Positions 43,586 to 52,550 of a DNA stretch of 61,156 nucleotides are shown in pieces. Location of the stretch: the NCBI GenBank assembly GCA_017306155.1, contig JAFKJB010000021.1, positions 1 to 61,156 on the forward strand, given 5' to 3'. How positions within the stretch are numbered: position 1 is the stretch's first letter; every line of letters starts with the position of its first letter. This DNA is from Nitrosospira multiformis. Lineage in GTDB: Bacteria; Pseudomonadota; Gammaproteobacteria; Burkholderiales; Nitrosomonadaceae. The position numbers and the translations under genes are program-made. The notes under the pieces are model-generated. The model ran no database searches, was not told where the DNA came from, and saw only the letters and a list, made by a program, of their open reading frames with translations.

Positions 43586-44110
43586 ATGCAACACATATAC
43601 GAAAAGGCAAGAAAGATCACGATGGTTATATTCGATGTGGATGGAGTGCTCACGGACGGGAGTCTCTATCTCACGGATGGCGGGGAGGAGATCAAGGCGT
43701 TCAACAGTCAGGATGGCCATGGCCTGAAAATGCTCAAGGCTACGGGAATCAAGGTGGCGCTTATCACTGGCCGTCAGTCCCGTTGCGTGGATTTGAAGGC
43801 AAAAGACTGGGGCGTTACCCTCGTTTATCAAGGCGCAAAAAACAAGCTTCCCGCATTCGAGGCCTTGCTCGAAGACCAGCACCTGGATGCATCATCCTGT
43901 GCATACGTGGGAGATGATCTGATCGATCTGCCGATCCTGCTGCGCTGCGGTCTTGCCATCTCCGTGCCTGCCGCGCCTGCCCTGGTGAAAAAGCACGCAC
44001 ACTATATAACCCGTCTGGAAGGAGGGCGGGGGGCGGCGCGCGAGGTCTGCGAAATGATCATGCAGGCACAGGACACGCTGGATGCGCATCTTGCGACTTA
44101 TCTCACATGA
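43586..44110 (+). CDS. kdsC: KDO 8-phosphate phosphatase
   Basis: A 174-residue HAD phosphatase from the ATG at 43586 (upstream codons have no homology). The HAD motif I is VIFDVDGVLTDG (Asp nucleophile), motif II LITGRQS, motif III QGAKNKLPAFEAL, and motif IV VGDDLIDLPIL. It produces KDO for LPS core. It leads the block kdsC-lptC-lptA-lptB-rpoN, and the lptC ATG overlaps its stop. Confidence 0.95.
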   Translation: MQHIYEKARKITMVIFDVDGVLTDGSLYLTDGGEEIKAFNSQDGHGLKMLKATGIKVALITGRQSRCVDLKAKDWGVTLVYQGAKNKLPAFEALLEDQHLDASSCAYVGDDLIDLPILLRCGLAISVPAAPALVKKHAHYITRLEGGRGAAREVCEMIMQAQDTLDAHLATYLT

Positions 44111-44682
44111 CCGGCCACCTTCGCCTCGGGTTCCTTGTCGTTATAATAATCCTGTTTGCATCATTACTCTTCCTGCTGAACAAGGATGGGGTAGCGCCCT
44201 TGCTTGTGCCGGAGGGTGTCCCTCCGGTACGGGCTCCCGATTATGTTTTGGAAGATTTTTCGGCCATTCGCACGGATGAGAATGACGCGGGATACAAAAT
44301 GCTTCTCGGAAAAAAAATGGTGCATTATCCCGACGATGATTCGGCTGAGCTGGAACAACCACGTTTAATTACTATCGAACCCGGTAAACCCCCGGTGCAA
44401 CTGAAGGCGGATCATGCCAGGATGTCTGCCGAGGGCGAAGACATTTATTTGAGCGGCAATGTGGTGATTGTCCGAAATGCGGGTAAAGGCCGCGGTGAGA
44501 CAATCTTGACGACCAGCCTGCTGCATCTTGTTCCCGACCAGGATATTGCGCGAACGGACAAGCCCGTGGAGATAATTGAAACGAATGCCACTATCAGAGC
44601 GATTGGAATGGAAATGGACAATCGTACCGGCACCACGCAGTTGCTGTCGCAAGTAAAGGTCGTGCATGACAAGAAACGCTAG
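44107..44682 (+). CDS. lptC: LPS export protein LptC
   Basis: A 191-residue bitopic protein: an N-terminal helix (LRLGFLVVIIILFASLLFLLN) followed by an OstA-type beta-jellyroll (YVLEDFSAIRTDENDAGYKM, PPVQLKADHARMSAEGEDIYLSGNVVIVRNA). It receives LPS from the LptBFG complex at the inner membrane and passes it to LptA. It overlaps kdsC at the start and lptA at the end. Confidence 0.93.
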   Translation: MTGHLRLGFLVVIIILFASLLFLLNKDGVAPLLVPEGVPPVRAPDYVLEDFSAIRTDENDAGYKMLLGKKMVHYPDDDSAELEQPRLITIEPGKPPVQLKADHARMSAEGEDIYLSGNVVIVRNAGKGRGETILTTSLLHLVPDQDIARTDKPVEIIETNATIRAIGMEMDNRTGTTQLLSQVKVVHDKKR

Positions 44683-45238
44683 GTTCTATTTCACGATTTC
44701 CATGAAACTCCTGCCTGCCGCTTTTCTCGCCGTGATGCTCTTCAGCGCACCGGTTCTGGCCGAGCGGGCCGACAGCGAGAAGCCCGTGCATCTGGAGGCA
44801 GACCGCGCTACCGTGCAGGATGCCAACAAGCTGGCTACCTTTATCGGCAATGTCGTACTGACACAGGGAACACTGATTATTCGCGCAGACAAGATGACAG
44901 TGAAAGAAGACGCCAGCGGTTTTCAATACGCCACTGCATTCGGCAATCTCGCCAGTTTTCGCCAGAAGCGTGATGGCAAGGATGAATATGTGGAGGGCTG
45001 GAGCGAGCGTATGGAATACGATGGCAAGGCCGACAAGGTTCAGCTTTTCAAGAAAGCAAGGTTGAGACGCGGGAAGGATGAAGTTCATGGAGACTATATT
45101 TCCTACGATGCGATCAACGAATTCTTTCAGGTAAATGGCGGGGGTGGAACAAGCACCCAAACCCAATCAGAGGGCAGGGTGAGGGCTGTGATACAGCCCA
45201 AGAAGAAGGAGCCCAAACCCGAGGCAGACAATTCATAA
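44666..45238 (+). CDS. lptA: LPS transport periplasmic protein LptA
   Basis: A 190-residue periplasmic protein. The signal sequence lies after a short basic start (MKLLPAAFLAVMLFSAPVLAERA; the ATG within it at 44702 is an alternative start). The jellyroll region reads PVHLEADRATVQDANKLATF, GNVVLTQGTLIIRADKMTV and MEYDGKADKVQLFKKARLRRG. Oligomers form the bridge for LPS across the periplasm. The Lys/Pro tail is common in this group. It overlaps lptC and is followed by lptB. Confidence 0.94.
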   Translation: MTRNARFYFTISMKLLPAAFLAVMLFSAPVLAERADSEKPVHLEADRATVQDANKLATFIGNVVLTQGTLIIRADKMTVKEDASGFQYATAFGNLASFRQKRDGKDEYVEGWSERMEYDGKADKVQLFKKARLRRGKDEVHGDYISYDAINEFFQVNGGGGTSTQTQSEGRVRAVIQPKKKEPKPEADNS

Positions 45239-45250
45239 ACGAACATTGTT

Positions 45251-46057
45251 ATGGAACTTCCCGTCTCCCCAGTCCGCAATCACGCCGGCCATGCGTCCCA
45301 GGCTCCTGAAGCTCCTGTGGTTCCCTCGGGAAAGAGGAGTGAATTCAGGGCAGAGAATCTGAAAAAAAGCTACAAGTCACGCACGGTGGTGCATGATGTT
45401 TCCCTTTCGGTCAAAAGCGGAGAAGTTGTCGGTTTGCTGGGCCCCAATGGCGCAGGCAAGACCACCTGTTTTTACATGATGGTGGGCCTTGTGCCGCTGG
45501 ATGGGGGCAACATCCTCCTTGATGAGCTTGACATCAGCGAGATGCCCATGCACGAGCGCGCACGCCTCGGTTTGAGCTATCTGCCGCAGGAGGCTTCGAT
45601 TTTCAGGCGACTCTCGGTAGCCGACAATATTCGCGCTGTACTGGAATTGAAAAACTATGAGGCTGACGAGATGCAGCGACATCTCGACAATTTGCTGCAT
45701 GATCTGCATATCAGTCATATACGCAACAGTCCTGCCATCAGTTTGTCCGGCGGGGAACGGCGACGCGTTGAAATTGCCCGGGCGCTGGCGACAAGTCCGC
45801 ATTTCATCTTGCTGGACGAGCCGTTTGCCGGAGTGGATCCCATTGCCGTACTGGATATCCAGAAAATTATCCGCTTTCTGAAGGAGCGGGGCATCGGTGT
45901 GTTGATCACCGACCATAATGTCCGGGAAACACTGGGAATCTGTAATTATGCTTATATCATAAGCGATGGCAGGGTGCTTGCGAGCGGCAGTCCAGACGAA
46001 ATCATTTATAATGAAAATGTAAGAAAAGTCTATCTGGGAGAACATTTCCGTCTTTGA
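45251..46057 (+). CDS. lptB: LPS export ABC transporter ATPase LptB
   Basis: A 268-residue ABC ATPase, about 27 residues longer than usual at the N-terminus. Walker A is GPNGAGKTT, the signature [15 protein letters not shown], and Walker [14 protein letters not shown], with the H-loop in [10 protein letters not shown]. It powers LptFG for LPS extraction. The N-terminal Pro/Ala extension ([17 protein letters not shown]) may be untranslated if an internal start is used. It lies 12 bases after lptA. Confidence 0.95.
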   Translation: MELPVSPVRNHAGHASQAPEAPVVPSGKRSEFRAENLKKSYKSRTVVHDVSLSVKSGEVVGLLGPNGAGKTTCFYMMVGLVPLDGGNILLDELDISEMPMHERARLGLSYLPQEASIFRRLSVADNIRAVLELKNYEADEMQRHLDNLLHDLHISHIRNSPAISLSGGERRRVEIARALATSPHFILLDEPFAGVDPIAVLDIQKIIRFLKERGIGVLITDHNVRETLGICNYAYIISDGRVLASGSPDEIIYNENVRKVYLGEHFRL

Positions 46058-46107
46058 AAATAAAGCTTCGCTTTACCTGAGACCGGCTTTATTGCTGTTT
46101 TTCCAAT

Positions 46108-47574
46108 ATGAAACCAACCCTTCAAGTCAAGCTGACTCCGCATCTTGCGCTTACGCCGCAATTGCAGCAATCCATCCGGTTATTGCAACTCTCCACGATA
46201 GAGCTGAACCAGGAGATAGAGCGCATCGTGCAGGAGAACCCCCTCCTGGAACTTGATGACAGCATCGTCAATGACAGCGCGGATTATCACAGAGTCATAC
46301 CGGAGGAGTTGGCCGCACCGTTGCCAGATGAGCTGGAGGTTGCCGAGGAAAGCATGTCCGTTCTCTCCATTGAAGCAGAGAGCGACGTAAAACATCCGCT
46401 TGATGAGCGGGAATGGCTTCCGGATGGCAGTATTTTTCGCCACAACCGGGACGACGAGGACGAACGCGATATTCCGCAACAAGCAGCGGAACGGCCAAGT
46501 CTGCGCGACCACCTCAACTCACAGCTCAGCCTGAGCCAGATCTCCCAGCGCGATAGAAAGATCACAGGATTGTTGATCGATAGCCTGGATGATGACGGCT
46601 ATCTCGTCCAGGACCTGGAAGAACTGGTCGACCTGTTGCCCGCCGAACTGGCAATAGATATCGACGATCTGCACATTGCTCTCGAACATTTGCAGCACCT
46701 GGATCCACCCGGCATCGGTGCGCGCAACCTAAGGGAATGCCTGGTCATGCAGCTGCATGCGCTGCCACCCGATACGCCCTACCTGGAGCAGGCGCTGGCG
46801 CTGGCGAACAATCATCTTGAAAGCCTGGCATCCCGGGACTTCAGCGCCATCAAGCGGGTTCTGCACTGCAACGACGACTGCCTTCGTTCCATCCAGCAGA
46901 TGATAACGCGGTTGAATCCGAGACCGGCCACAGCCTTTAGCTCCGCAGTTGCCGGCTACATCGTGCCCGACATCATCGTGACCAGAATCGGCGATTCATG
47001 GGTAGCCAGCCTTAACCCGGAAGCAATGCCGCGTCTCAGGATCAACCGGCTCTATGCCGAGATCCTGAAAGGATGCCATGATGACTCTACCCGTCGGCTG
47101 ACCAGTCAATTGCACGAAGCAAAATGGCTGGTAAAGAACGTACAGCAGCGCTTCAACACCATCCTCAGGGTATCGGCAGCCATTGTTGAACGCCAGCAGC
47201 AGTTTTTCGAGCATGGAGCAGTTGCGATGCGTCCGATGATACTGCGTGAAATCGCCGATGTGCTGAATCTGCACGAATCCACCATTTCGCGGGTTACCAC
47301 GCAGAAATTCATGCGGACGCCACGCGGTATTTTCGAATTGAAGTATTTCTTTGGCAGCCATGTATCAACGGATACCGGCGGCGCCTGCTCCGCTACCGCC
47401 ATTCGCGCGCTGATCAAGCAAATGATCAATACAGAAAATTCAAGGAAGCCGCTCAGCGACAGTCAGATCTCGGAGGTTCTGGGACAGCAGGGTATCATGG
47501 TCGCTCGCCGCACCGTGGCAAAATACCGGGAGTCCTTGCAAATTCCCTCCGTCAATCTTCGGAAATCGTTTTAA
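46108..47574 (+). CDS. rpoN: RNA polymerase sigma-54 factor
   Basis: A 488-residue sigma-54. Region I: KPTLQVKLTPHLALTPQLQQ with Leu/Gln-rich helices. Region II is acidic (about residues 60-130). The core-binding region has DPPGIGARNLRECL. The RpoN box is ARRTVAKYRESLQIPSVNLR at the C-terminus, intact. It directs transcription from -24/-12 promoters with AAA+ activators. Its place after lptB and before hpf is the standard proteobacterial order. Confidence 0.96.
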   Translation: MKPTLQVKLTPHLALTPQLQQSIRLLQLSTIELNQEIERIVQENPLLELDDSIVNDSADYHRVIPEELAAPLPDELEVAEESMSVLSIEAESDVKHPLDEREWLPDGSIFRHNRDDEDERDIPQQAAERPSLRDHLNSQLSLSQISQRDRKITGLLIDSLDDDGYLVQDLEELVDLLPAELAIDIDDLHIALEHLQHLDPPGIGARNLRECLVMQLHALPPDTPYLEQALALANNHLESLASRDFSAIKRVLHCNDDCLRSIQQMITRLNPRPATAFSSAVAGYIVPDIIVTRIGDSWVASLNPEAMPRLRINRLYAEILKGCHDDSTRRLTSQLHEAKWLVKNVQQRFNTILRVSAAIVERQQQFFEHGAVAMRPMILREIADVLNLHESTISRVTTQKFMRTPRGIFELKYFFGSHVSTDTGGACSATAIRALIKQMINTENSRKPLSDSQISEVLGQQGIMVARRTVAKYRESLQIPSVNLRKSF

Positions 47575-47602
47575 CCTCAATTCATTTTCATAGGAGCCAC
47601 AA

Positions 47603-47905
47603 ATGAATATCCATGTCACAGGCCGTCAGGTCGAAATCACATCCGCACTGCACGATTATGTCGTTTCCAAATTGAGCCGGATCATCGAACGTTTCGACCA
47701 GATTGTGGACATTACTGTGACTCTTTCGGTGGAAAAACTGGAGCACAAGGCGGAGGCGCTGGCACGGGTGCCTGGCAATGATATTTTTGTCGAGGCAGAC
47801 AGCACCGACATGTATGCTTCCATAGATAACCTCGTTGACAAACTCGATCGTCAGCTGGTCCGCCGCAAGGAGAAAAATGAAAACCAGCGCACGGATGCTG
47901 TTTAA
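47603..47905 (+). CDS. hpf: Ribosome hibernation promoting factor, short form
   Basis: A 100-residue protein: MNIHVTGRQVEITSALHDYV, then ITVTLSVEKLEHKAEALARV and DMYASIDNLVDKLDRQLVRR. This is the short HPF that, with RMF or alone, inactivates 70S ribosomes in slow growth. A GGAGCC ribosome binding site precedes it. It sits between rpoN and hprK. A ptsN gene often found here is missing. Confidence 0.94.
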   Translation: MNIHVTGRQVEITSALHDYVVSKLSRIIERFDQIVDITVTLSVEKLEHKAEALARVPGNDIFVEADSTDMYASIDNLVDKLDRQLVRRKEKNENQRTDAV

Positions 47906-48084
47906 GGAACTCGGGATCAAGGCAATATGAATCACCGATCAGGTGTGGCAACGGATAGAACCCATTTTTATCAAATAGGTGCGCAACACCGATTTGCGCT
48001 CCGAAACCGTGAACCTGTTCCGCGGCTCCCGGGAAGAAGCCCGTGATCTTTCCCAATCCTGATAATCAGGAGGTATTCAACCAG

Positions 48085-49029
48085 ATGGCCGAAATCGATG
48101 CCAGACAGCTTTTCGAGGAAAAACGCGAGAAACTGGATCTCACCTGGGAAGCGGGGCGGGACGGAGGCGGCAGGCGTCTCGATAATGAGGCGATCGCGCA
48201 TTCGACGCAGGGGATGATCGGGCACCTCAATTTCATCCACCCCAACTGGATTCAGGTACTGAGCGAAACCGAAGCCGAATATCTCAACGGGCTCGATCCT
48301 GCGTCCCTCGAACAGCATATGCAGAAGCTCGCTGAAAGCGACATGCTATGCATCATTGTTACGGCGGGTGCATGTGTTCCAGATTCCATCAGGTCCCTGG
48401 CGGATTCCACGCGTATCCCTCTCTTCTGTACCCCCTACTCCAGTCTCGAAATCCTCTGGGTATTACGTCCCTATCTAGGACGGGTCCTTGCTCCTTCCTG
48501 CAGCAGGCATGGCGTATTGCTCGACGTTCTGGGTCTTGGCGTAATGATTACCGGCGAGAGCAGTGTCGGCAAGAGCGAATTGGCCCTGGAACTGGTGAGC
48601 CGGGGACATGGATTGGTGGCGGACGATGTGGTGGAGCTCTATCGCATTGCGCCGGAAACACTCGAAGGGCGCTGTCCGCCCATGCTGCGCGATTTTCTCG
48701 AAGTTCGGGGACTTGGAATGCTGAACATTCGAACGATTTTTGGCGAAACGGCGGTACGGCGCAAAAAAAACATGAAGCTCATCGTTCATTTGCAGAAACC
48801 CAGCAGCACTGACCTCAATACAATGGAACGGTTGCCGATCAACGATGTCACTGAGAATATCCTGGATGTCAACGTCCGGAAGGTCATTATTCCAGTTGCC
48901 GCCGGCCGAAACCTCGCTGTGCTGGTAGAGGCGGCGGTGCGGAACTACGTTTTGCAGTTGCGCGGCATAGACAGCGGTCAGGAGTTTTTCGCGCGCCATC
49001 AACAGGAACTCGAGAACGGACAAACATAA
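48085..49029 (+). CDS. hprK: HPr kinase/phosphorylase
   Basis: 314 residues from the ATG at 48085, which has an AGGAGG ribosome binding site; the longer frame from 48043 has none. The P-loop is GESSVGKSELALEL, followed by the HPrK signature LEVRGLGMLNIRTIFGETA with K-loop residues. It phosphorylates or dephosphorylates the HPr protein of an incomplete phosphotransferase system. Neighbours are hpf and rapZ, as in other betaproteobacteria. Confidence 0.94.
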   Translation: MAEIDARQLFEEKREKLDLTWEAGRDGGGRRLDNEAIAHSTQGMIGHLNFIHPNWIQVLSETEAEYLNGLDPASLEQHMQKLAESDMLCIIVTAGACVPDSIRSLADSTRIPLFCTPYSSLEILWVLRPYLGRVLAPSCSRHGVLLDVLGLGVMITGESSVGKSELALELVSRGHGLVADDVVELYRIAPETLEGRCPPMLRDFLEVRGLGMLNIRTIFGETAVRRKKNMKLIVHLQKPSSTDLNTMERLPINDVTENILDVNVRKVIIPVAAGRNLAVLVEAAVRNYVLQLRGIDSGQEFFARHQQELENGQT

Positions 49030-49116
49030 ACACATGGGCAAAAACAGAGATGAAACGTTCTCATCCCTCCCTGCCTTTTTGCTCACGAATATTCTCATCC
49101 GATACGATTTGAACCT

Positions 49117-49956
49117 ATGCAGTTGATCGTCATCAGCGGCCTGTCAGGCTCCGGGAAGAGCATCGCGCTTACCGTTCTGGAAGATAACGGCTATTATTGC
49201 GTGGACAACCTTCCGGCCAACCTGCTGCCGGAGGTGACGGTTTATCTGAAGCAATCCGGCCATGAGCGCGTCGCCGTCAGCATTGACGCCAGAAGCCGCG
49301 AAACCTTGCATCTCCTGCCACAGCGGCTGGCCGACTTGAGGCAGCAGAAAATGGATGTCCATCTGGTGTTTCTCGATACCAAGACGGATACCCTGGTGAA
49401 GCGTTTTTCCGAAACTCGCCGCCGTCATCCGCTCAGTGACAATCAATCCACCCTGCCGGAATGCATAGAGATGGAACGCGAGATGTTGCGTGAAATTCAT
49501 GATCTGGCGAACCGCATTGATACCAGCGACCTGAGCGCGAGTTCGCTGCGAGCCTGGATAAGAGATTTCATCGGGCTGGAACCCGGCCACCTGACGCTGT
49601 TGTTCCAGTCTTTTGGCTTCAAGCACGGCATTCCGCTGGATTCCGACATGGTGTTCGATGTTCGCTGCCTTCCCAATCCCCACTACGAGGCCCTTCTGCG
49701 GCCTTTGACGGGAAAAGATGGCGCCGTGATCGAATACATGGATGCAAACAGCAGCGTGCATCGCATGTTCGAGGATATCCGGCGATTCGTCGATGACTGG
49801 CTGCCCTGTTTCATCCGCGATAACCGCAATTACCTGACGGTGGCGATCGGCTGCACCGGGGGACGGCACCGCTCCGTTTACTTCGTGGAGCGGTTGGCGC
49901 GTTATTTTACGGAGAACAACCAGGTTCTGGTACGGCACCGGGAACTGAATGCATAA
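49117..49956 (+). CDS. rapZ: RNase adapter protein RapZ
   Basis: A 279-residue P-loop protein: [20 protein letters not shown], then [17 protein letters not shown], and the C-terminal RNA-binding part with [11 protein letters not shown] and [18 protein letters not shown]. In enterobacteria it senses glucosamine 6-phosphate and recruits RNase E to the GlmZ RNA; in other bacteria it links to HPr signalling. It follows hprK. Confidence 0.94.
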   Translation: MQLIVISGLSGSGKSIALTVLEDNGYYCVDNLPANLLPEVTVYLKQSGHERVAVSIDARSRETLHLLPQRLADLRQQKMDVHLVFLDTKTDTLVKRFSETRRRHPLSDNQSTLPECIEMEREMLREIHDLANRIDTSDLSASSLRAWIRDFIGLEPGHLTLLFQSFGFKHGIPLDSDMVFDVRCLPNPHYEALLRPLTGKDGAVIEYMDANSSVHRMFEDIRRFVDDWLPCFIRDNRNYLTVAIGCTGGRHRSVYFVERLARYFTENNQVLVRHRELNA

Positions 49957-50040
49957 AACCGCTATTCACATCAGCAACATTGCAGCCATGTTGGCGAACA
50001 CCGCATTCTCCACTCACCGGCTGTTACCTGTTTCCAGACA

Positions 50041-50676
50041 TTGAATTCTCGCGCCAGTATATCGAAAACTGTCACGCTTGCCTTTACCGGTGCATCAGGC
50101 ATGCCTTATGGCATGCGCTTGCTGGAGCTGTTGCTCGCAGCCGGTGTCCGCGTGTACCTGATGTATTCGCAGGCGGCACAGATCGTGGCGCATCAGGAAA
50201 TGCAGCTGGTATTGCCATCACGTGCCAGGGAAGCCGAGGAGCTGTTCAGTCGTCGCTTCAATATAGAGCAGGGTCAGTTACGCGTGTTCGGACGGGAGGA
50301 TTGGCTGGCTCCGGTTGCCTCCGGCTCAAACCCTGCCGATGCGATGGTGATTTGTCCCTGTACCATGGGTACGCTTGCTGCAATTGCCGCGGGAATGAGC
50401 CAGAAGCTCATCGAGCGTTCAGCGGACGTAATGCTGAAGGAAAACCGCAAACTCATCCTCGTGCCCCGGGAGACGCCGTTTTCCGCCATTCATCTCGAAA
50501 ATATGCTGAAGCTTGCGCGCAGCGGCGCGATAATCCTTCCGCCCAATCCCGGCTTCTATCACCATCCCCGGGACCTTCACGACATGGTGGACTTTGTAGT
50601 GGCGCGTATCCTGGATCATGTCGGAGTCGCCCATGCGCTCATGCCGCGCTGGGGCGAAGAAAGTACAGCGGATTGA
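50041..50676 (+). CDS. ubiX: Flavin prenyltransferase UbiX
   Basis: 211 residues from a TTG at 50041. FTGASGMPYGMRLLELLL is the flavin-binding opening, CPCTMGTLAAIAAGMSQ and RKLILVPRETPFSAIHLENM follow, ending in GFYHHPRDLHDMVDFVVARILD. It makes prenylated FMN for UbiD-type decarboxylases in ubiquinone synthesis. A mate ubiD is not in the window. Confidence 0.93.
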   Translation: MNSRASISKTVTLAFTGASGMPYGMRLLELLLAAGVRVYLMYSQAAQIVAHQEMQLVLPSRAREAEELFSRRFNIEQGQLRVFGREDWLAPVASGSNPADAMVICPCTMGTLAAIAAGMSQKLIERSADVMLKENRKLILVPRETPFSAIHLENMLKLARSGAIILPPNPGFYHHPRDLHDMVDFVVARILDHVGVAHALMPRWGEESTAD

Positions 50677-50720
50677 ATCCGTCTCGGCGAGTTTCCGACA
50701 AACTATCCCCACTATCCAAG

Positions 50721-51374
50721 CTATCTGTCAGTCTCCCGAATTTTCCCTGTCCTGGTGGTGAGAATATCAGCGCACTGGCCAGCAGCAACGGGTTTCAATC
50801 CCGTGCGTGCTGCATGATGGATTCCCGCCTCGGTGACAACGAAATCCATGGGAATGTCGTGTGCGTGGGGATGCAGATTTTCCAGGCGGAGAATTTCGAA
50901 CGCAACACCGATCGCGAGCGGACGCGGGTTCATGGCGGCTAGCGTACGATCGAAATAACCGCTGCCGTACCCCAGGCGAAAGCCAAGTTTGTCGAAGCCG
51001 ATCATGGGGATGATCAAGGCATCCACTGTTACCGGGTCGGTATTGTCAGGCACGGGAATATCATAAGCGCCGATTTTCATGGGCGCTCCCCGCCACCACT
51101 TGCGGAAACGGAGCGGCTCATGTTTATTCACCACCTCCGGGAGCGCCAGCGTGGCGCCATGAGCCTGTAAAAAATCCATTAGCGGACGTGGATCGTATTC
51201 GCCCCGGTGAGGCCAGCAAAACCCGACAGTACCTGTCCGCAGCGCGGGAAAGCCTTGTTCCAGCATTCCGGTAATGGCGTCGCTCCAGCAACGATGATCG
51301 GCTTCGCCTATGCATTCCCTGGCCGCCATCAGTTCCGCGCGCTGGTGCCTTCTCCAGTCCTTCCAGTTATTCAT
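50721..51374 (-). CDS. 5-formyltetrahydrofolate cyclo-ligase
   Basis: A 217-residue enzyme. It has WRRHQRAELMAARE at the N-terminus, GFCWPHRGEYDPRPLM in the middle and PMIGFDKLGFRLGYGSGYFDRTLA, the hallmark, near residue 145. It turns 5-formyl-THF into 5,10-methenyl-THF with ATP (YgfA family). It lies downstream of mutY on the same strand with a 24-base gap. Confidence 0.92.
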   Translation of the reverse strand: MNNWKDWRRHQRAELMAARECIGEADHRCWSDAITGMLEQGFPALRTGTVGFCWPHRGEYDPRPLMDFLQAHGATLALPEVVNKHEPLRFRKWWRGAPMKIGAYDIPVPDNTDPVTVDALIIPMIGFDKLGFRLGYGSGYFDRTLAAMNPRPLAIGVAFEILRLENLHPHAHDIPMDFVVTEAGIHHAARTGLKPVAAGQCADILTTRTGKIRETDR

Positions 51375-51398
51375 TATTCTTTCGAAAAAATACCGCTG

Positions 51399-52550
51399 TC
51401 AGTCATCTGCCATAGCCGGAATTTCATGCGGCTCGGTCTGGAATGTATATTGTAGAAGCACTTTCCTCACCGGGGAGGGGATGGCAGCTTTCAGCGCATC
51501 CCCGGGCATCATCCATATCCGCTGGTTCCCGGACTGCGGTAAGGCCGCCGGGGACAAATGATCCGGCGAGCGGGAAATGACCTGCAGGATGAGCGGGTGA
51601 ATCCGCAATCTGAAGTGGGTAAAGGTGTGGGTGAATGCTCCCATCTGTGACATTGGCCGCACATTTATCCCGAGCTGCATGCAGTATTCAATCACATTCT
51701 CATTCGCCTGCATCTCCGGCAAGCTCCACAACGCACCCCAGATCCCCGTGCCCGGCCGTTTTTCCAGCAGGATTCTGCCCTGTGCCACCACCAGCAGCAG
51801 CGCTACTTCCCTTTCCGGCAATATCTTCCTCGGCCGAGGAGTGGGCAGGCTGCCGACGCGGTTATCCCTGAACGCAATACACTCCAGGCGAAGCGGGCAT
51901 GAGCCGCACCTGGGGTGAGCGCGAGTGCAGAGGGTGGCGCCCAGGTCCATCAGCGCCTGGGTATAGGTCTCGATATCGCATTCCATCGAGTTCTCATCCT
52001 TCACTGGCAGCAAGGCTTCCGCTTTTTGCCACAATTGCGTTTCCACAGACTTTTCGCCGGGATAACCCTCGATTCCGAAGCAGCGCGAAAAAATCCGTTT
52101 CACATTGCCGTCGAGGATTGCCGCCCGTTTTCCGAACGCGAATACCGCAATCGCCGCAGCGGTGGAGCGTCCGACGCCCGGAAGCTGACGAATGGCGTCA
52201 ACCTCTTCGGGAAAAATCCCGCCATGCTCTCCCGCAATCCGCCGCGCCGCTTTATGCAGGTTCCTTGCGCGCGAGTAGTAGCCCAACCCGCTCCACTGTG
52301 CCATTACCTCATCCAGCGATGCCGAGGCAAGACTTTGCATGTCCGGGAAGCATTGCAGAAATCGCCGGTAATAGGGAATAACCGTTCCCACCTGCGTTTG
52401 CTGCAACATGATTTCCGAAAGCCAGACCCGATAGGCATCACGCGTGTTCTGCCACGGCAGATGATGACGGCCATGCTGGCGCTGCCACTGGATGAGCCTG
52501 ATGGCAAAAGAATCCGAAACAGAATCCGGAATATCTCCTCCTGTGTTCAT
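51399..52550 (-). CDS. mutY: Adenine DNA glycosylase
   Basis: A 383-residue base-excision enzyme. The catalytic region is LPWQNTRDAYRVWLSEIMLQQTQV with the Glu in LSEIMLQQT. The helix-hairpin-helix is IRQLPGVGRSTAAAIAVF with Asp in AILDGNVKR. The iron-sulphur cysteines are CTRAHPRCGSCPLRLEC. The C-terminal NUDIX-like domain (LLLVVAQGRILLEKRP) recognises 8-oxoG. It removes A opposite 8-oxoguanine. Its ATG overlaps the stop of the AsmA-type gene by one base. Confidence 0.95.
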   Translation of the reverse strand: MNTGGDIPDSVSDSFAIRLIQWQRQHGRHHLPWQNTRDAYRVWLSEIMLQQTQVGTVIPYYRRFLQCFPDMQSLASASLDEVMAQWSGLGYYSRARNLHKAARRIAGEHGGIFPEEVDAIRQLPGVGRSTAAAIAVFAFGKRAAILDGNVKRIFSRCFGIEGYPGEKSVETQLWQKAEALLPVKDENSMECDIETYTQALMDLGATLCTRAHPRCGSCPLRLECIAFRDNRVGSLPTPRPRKILPEREVALLLVVAQGRILLEKRPGTGIWGALWSLPEMQANENVIEYCMQLGINVRPMSQMGAFTHTFTHFRLRIHPLILQVISRSPDHLSPAALPQSGNQRIWMMPGDALKAAIPSPVRKVLLQYTFQTEPHEIPAMADD

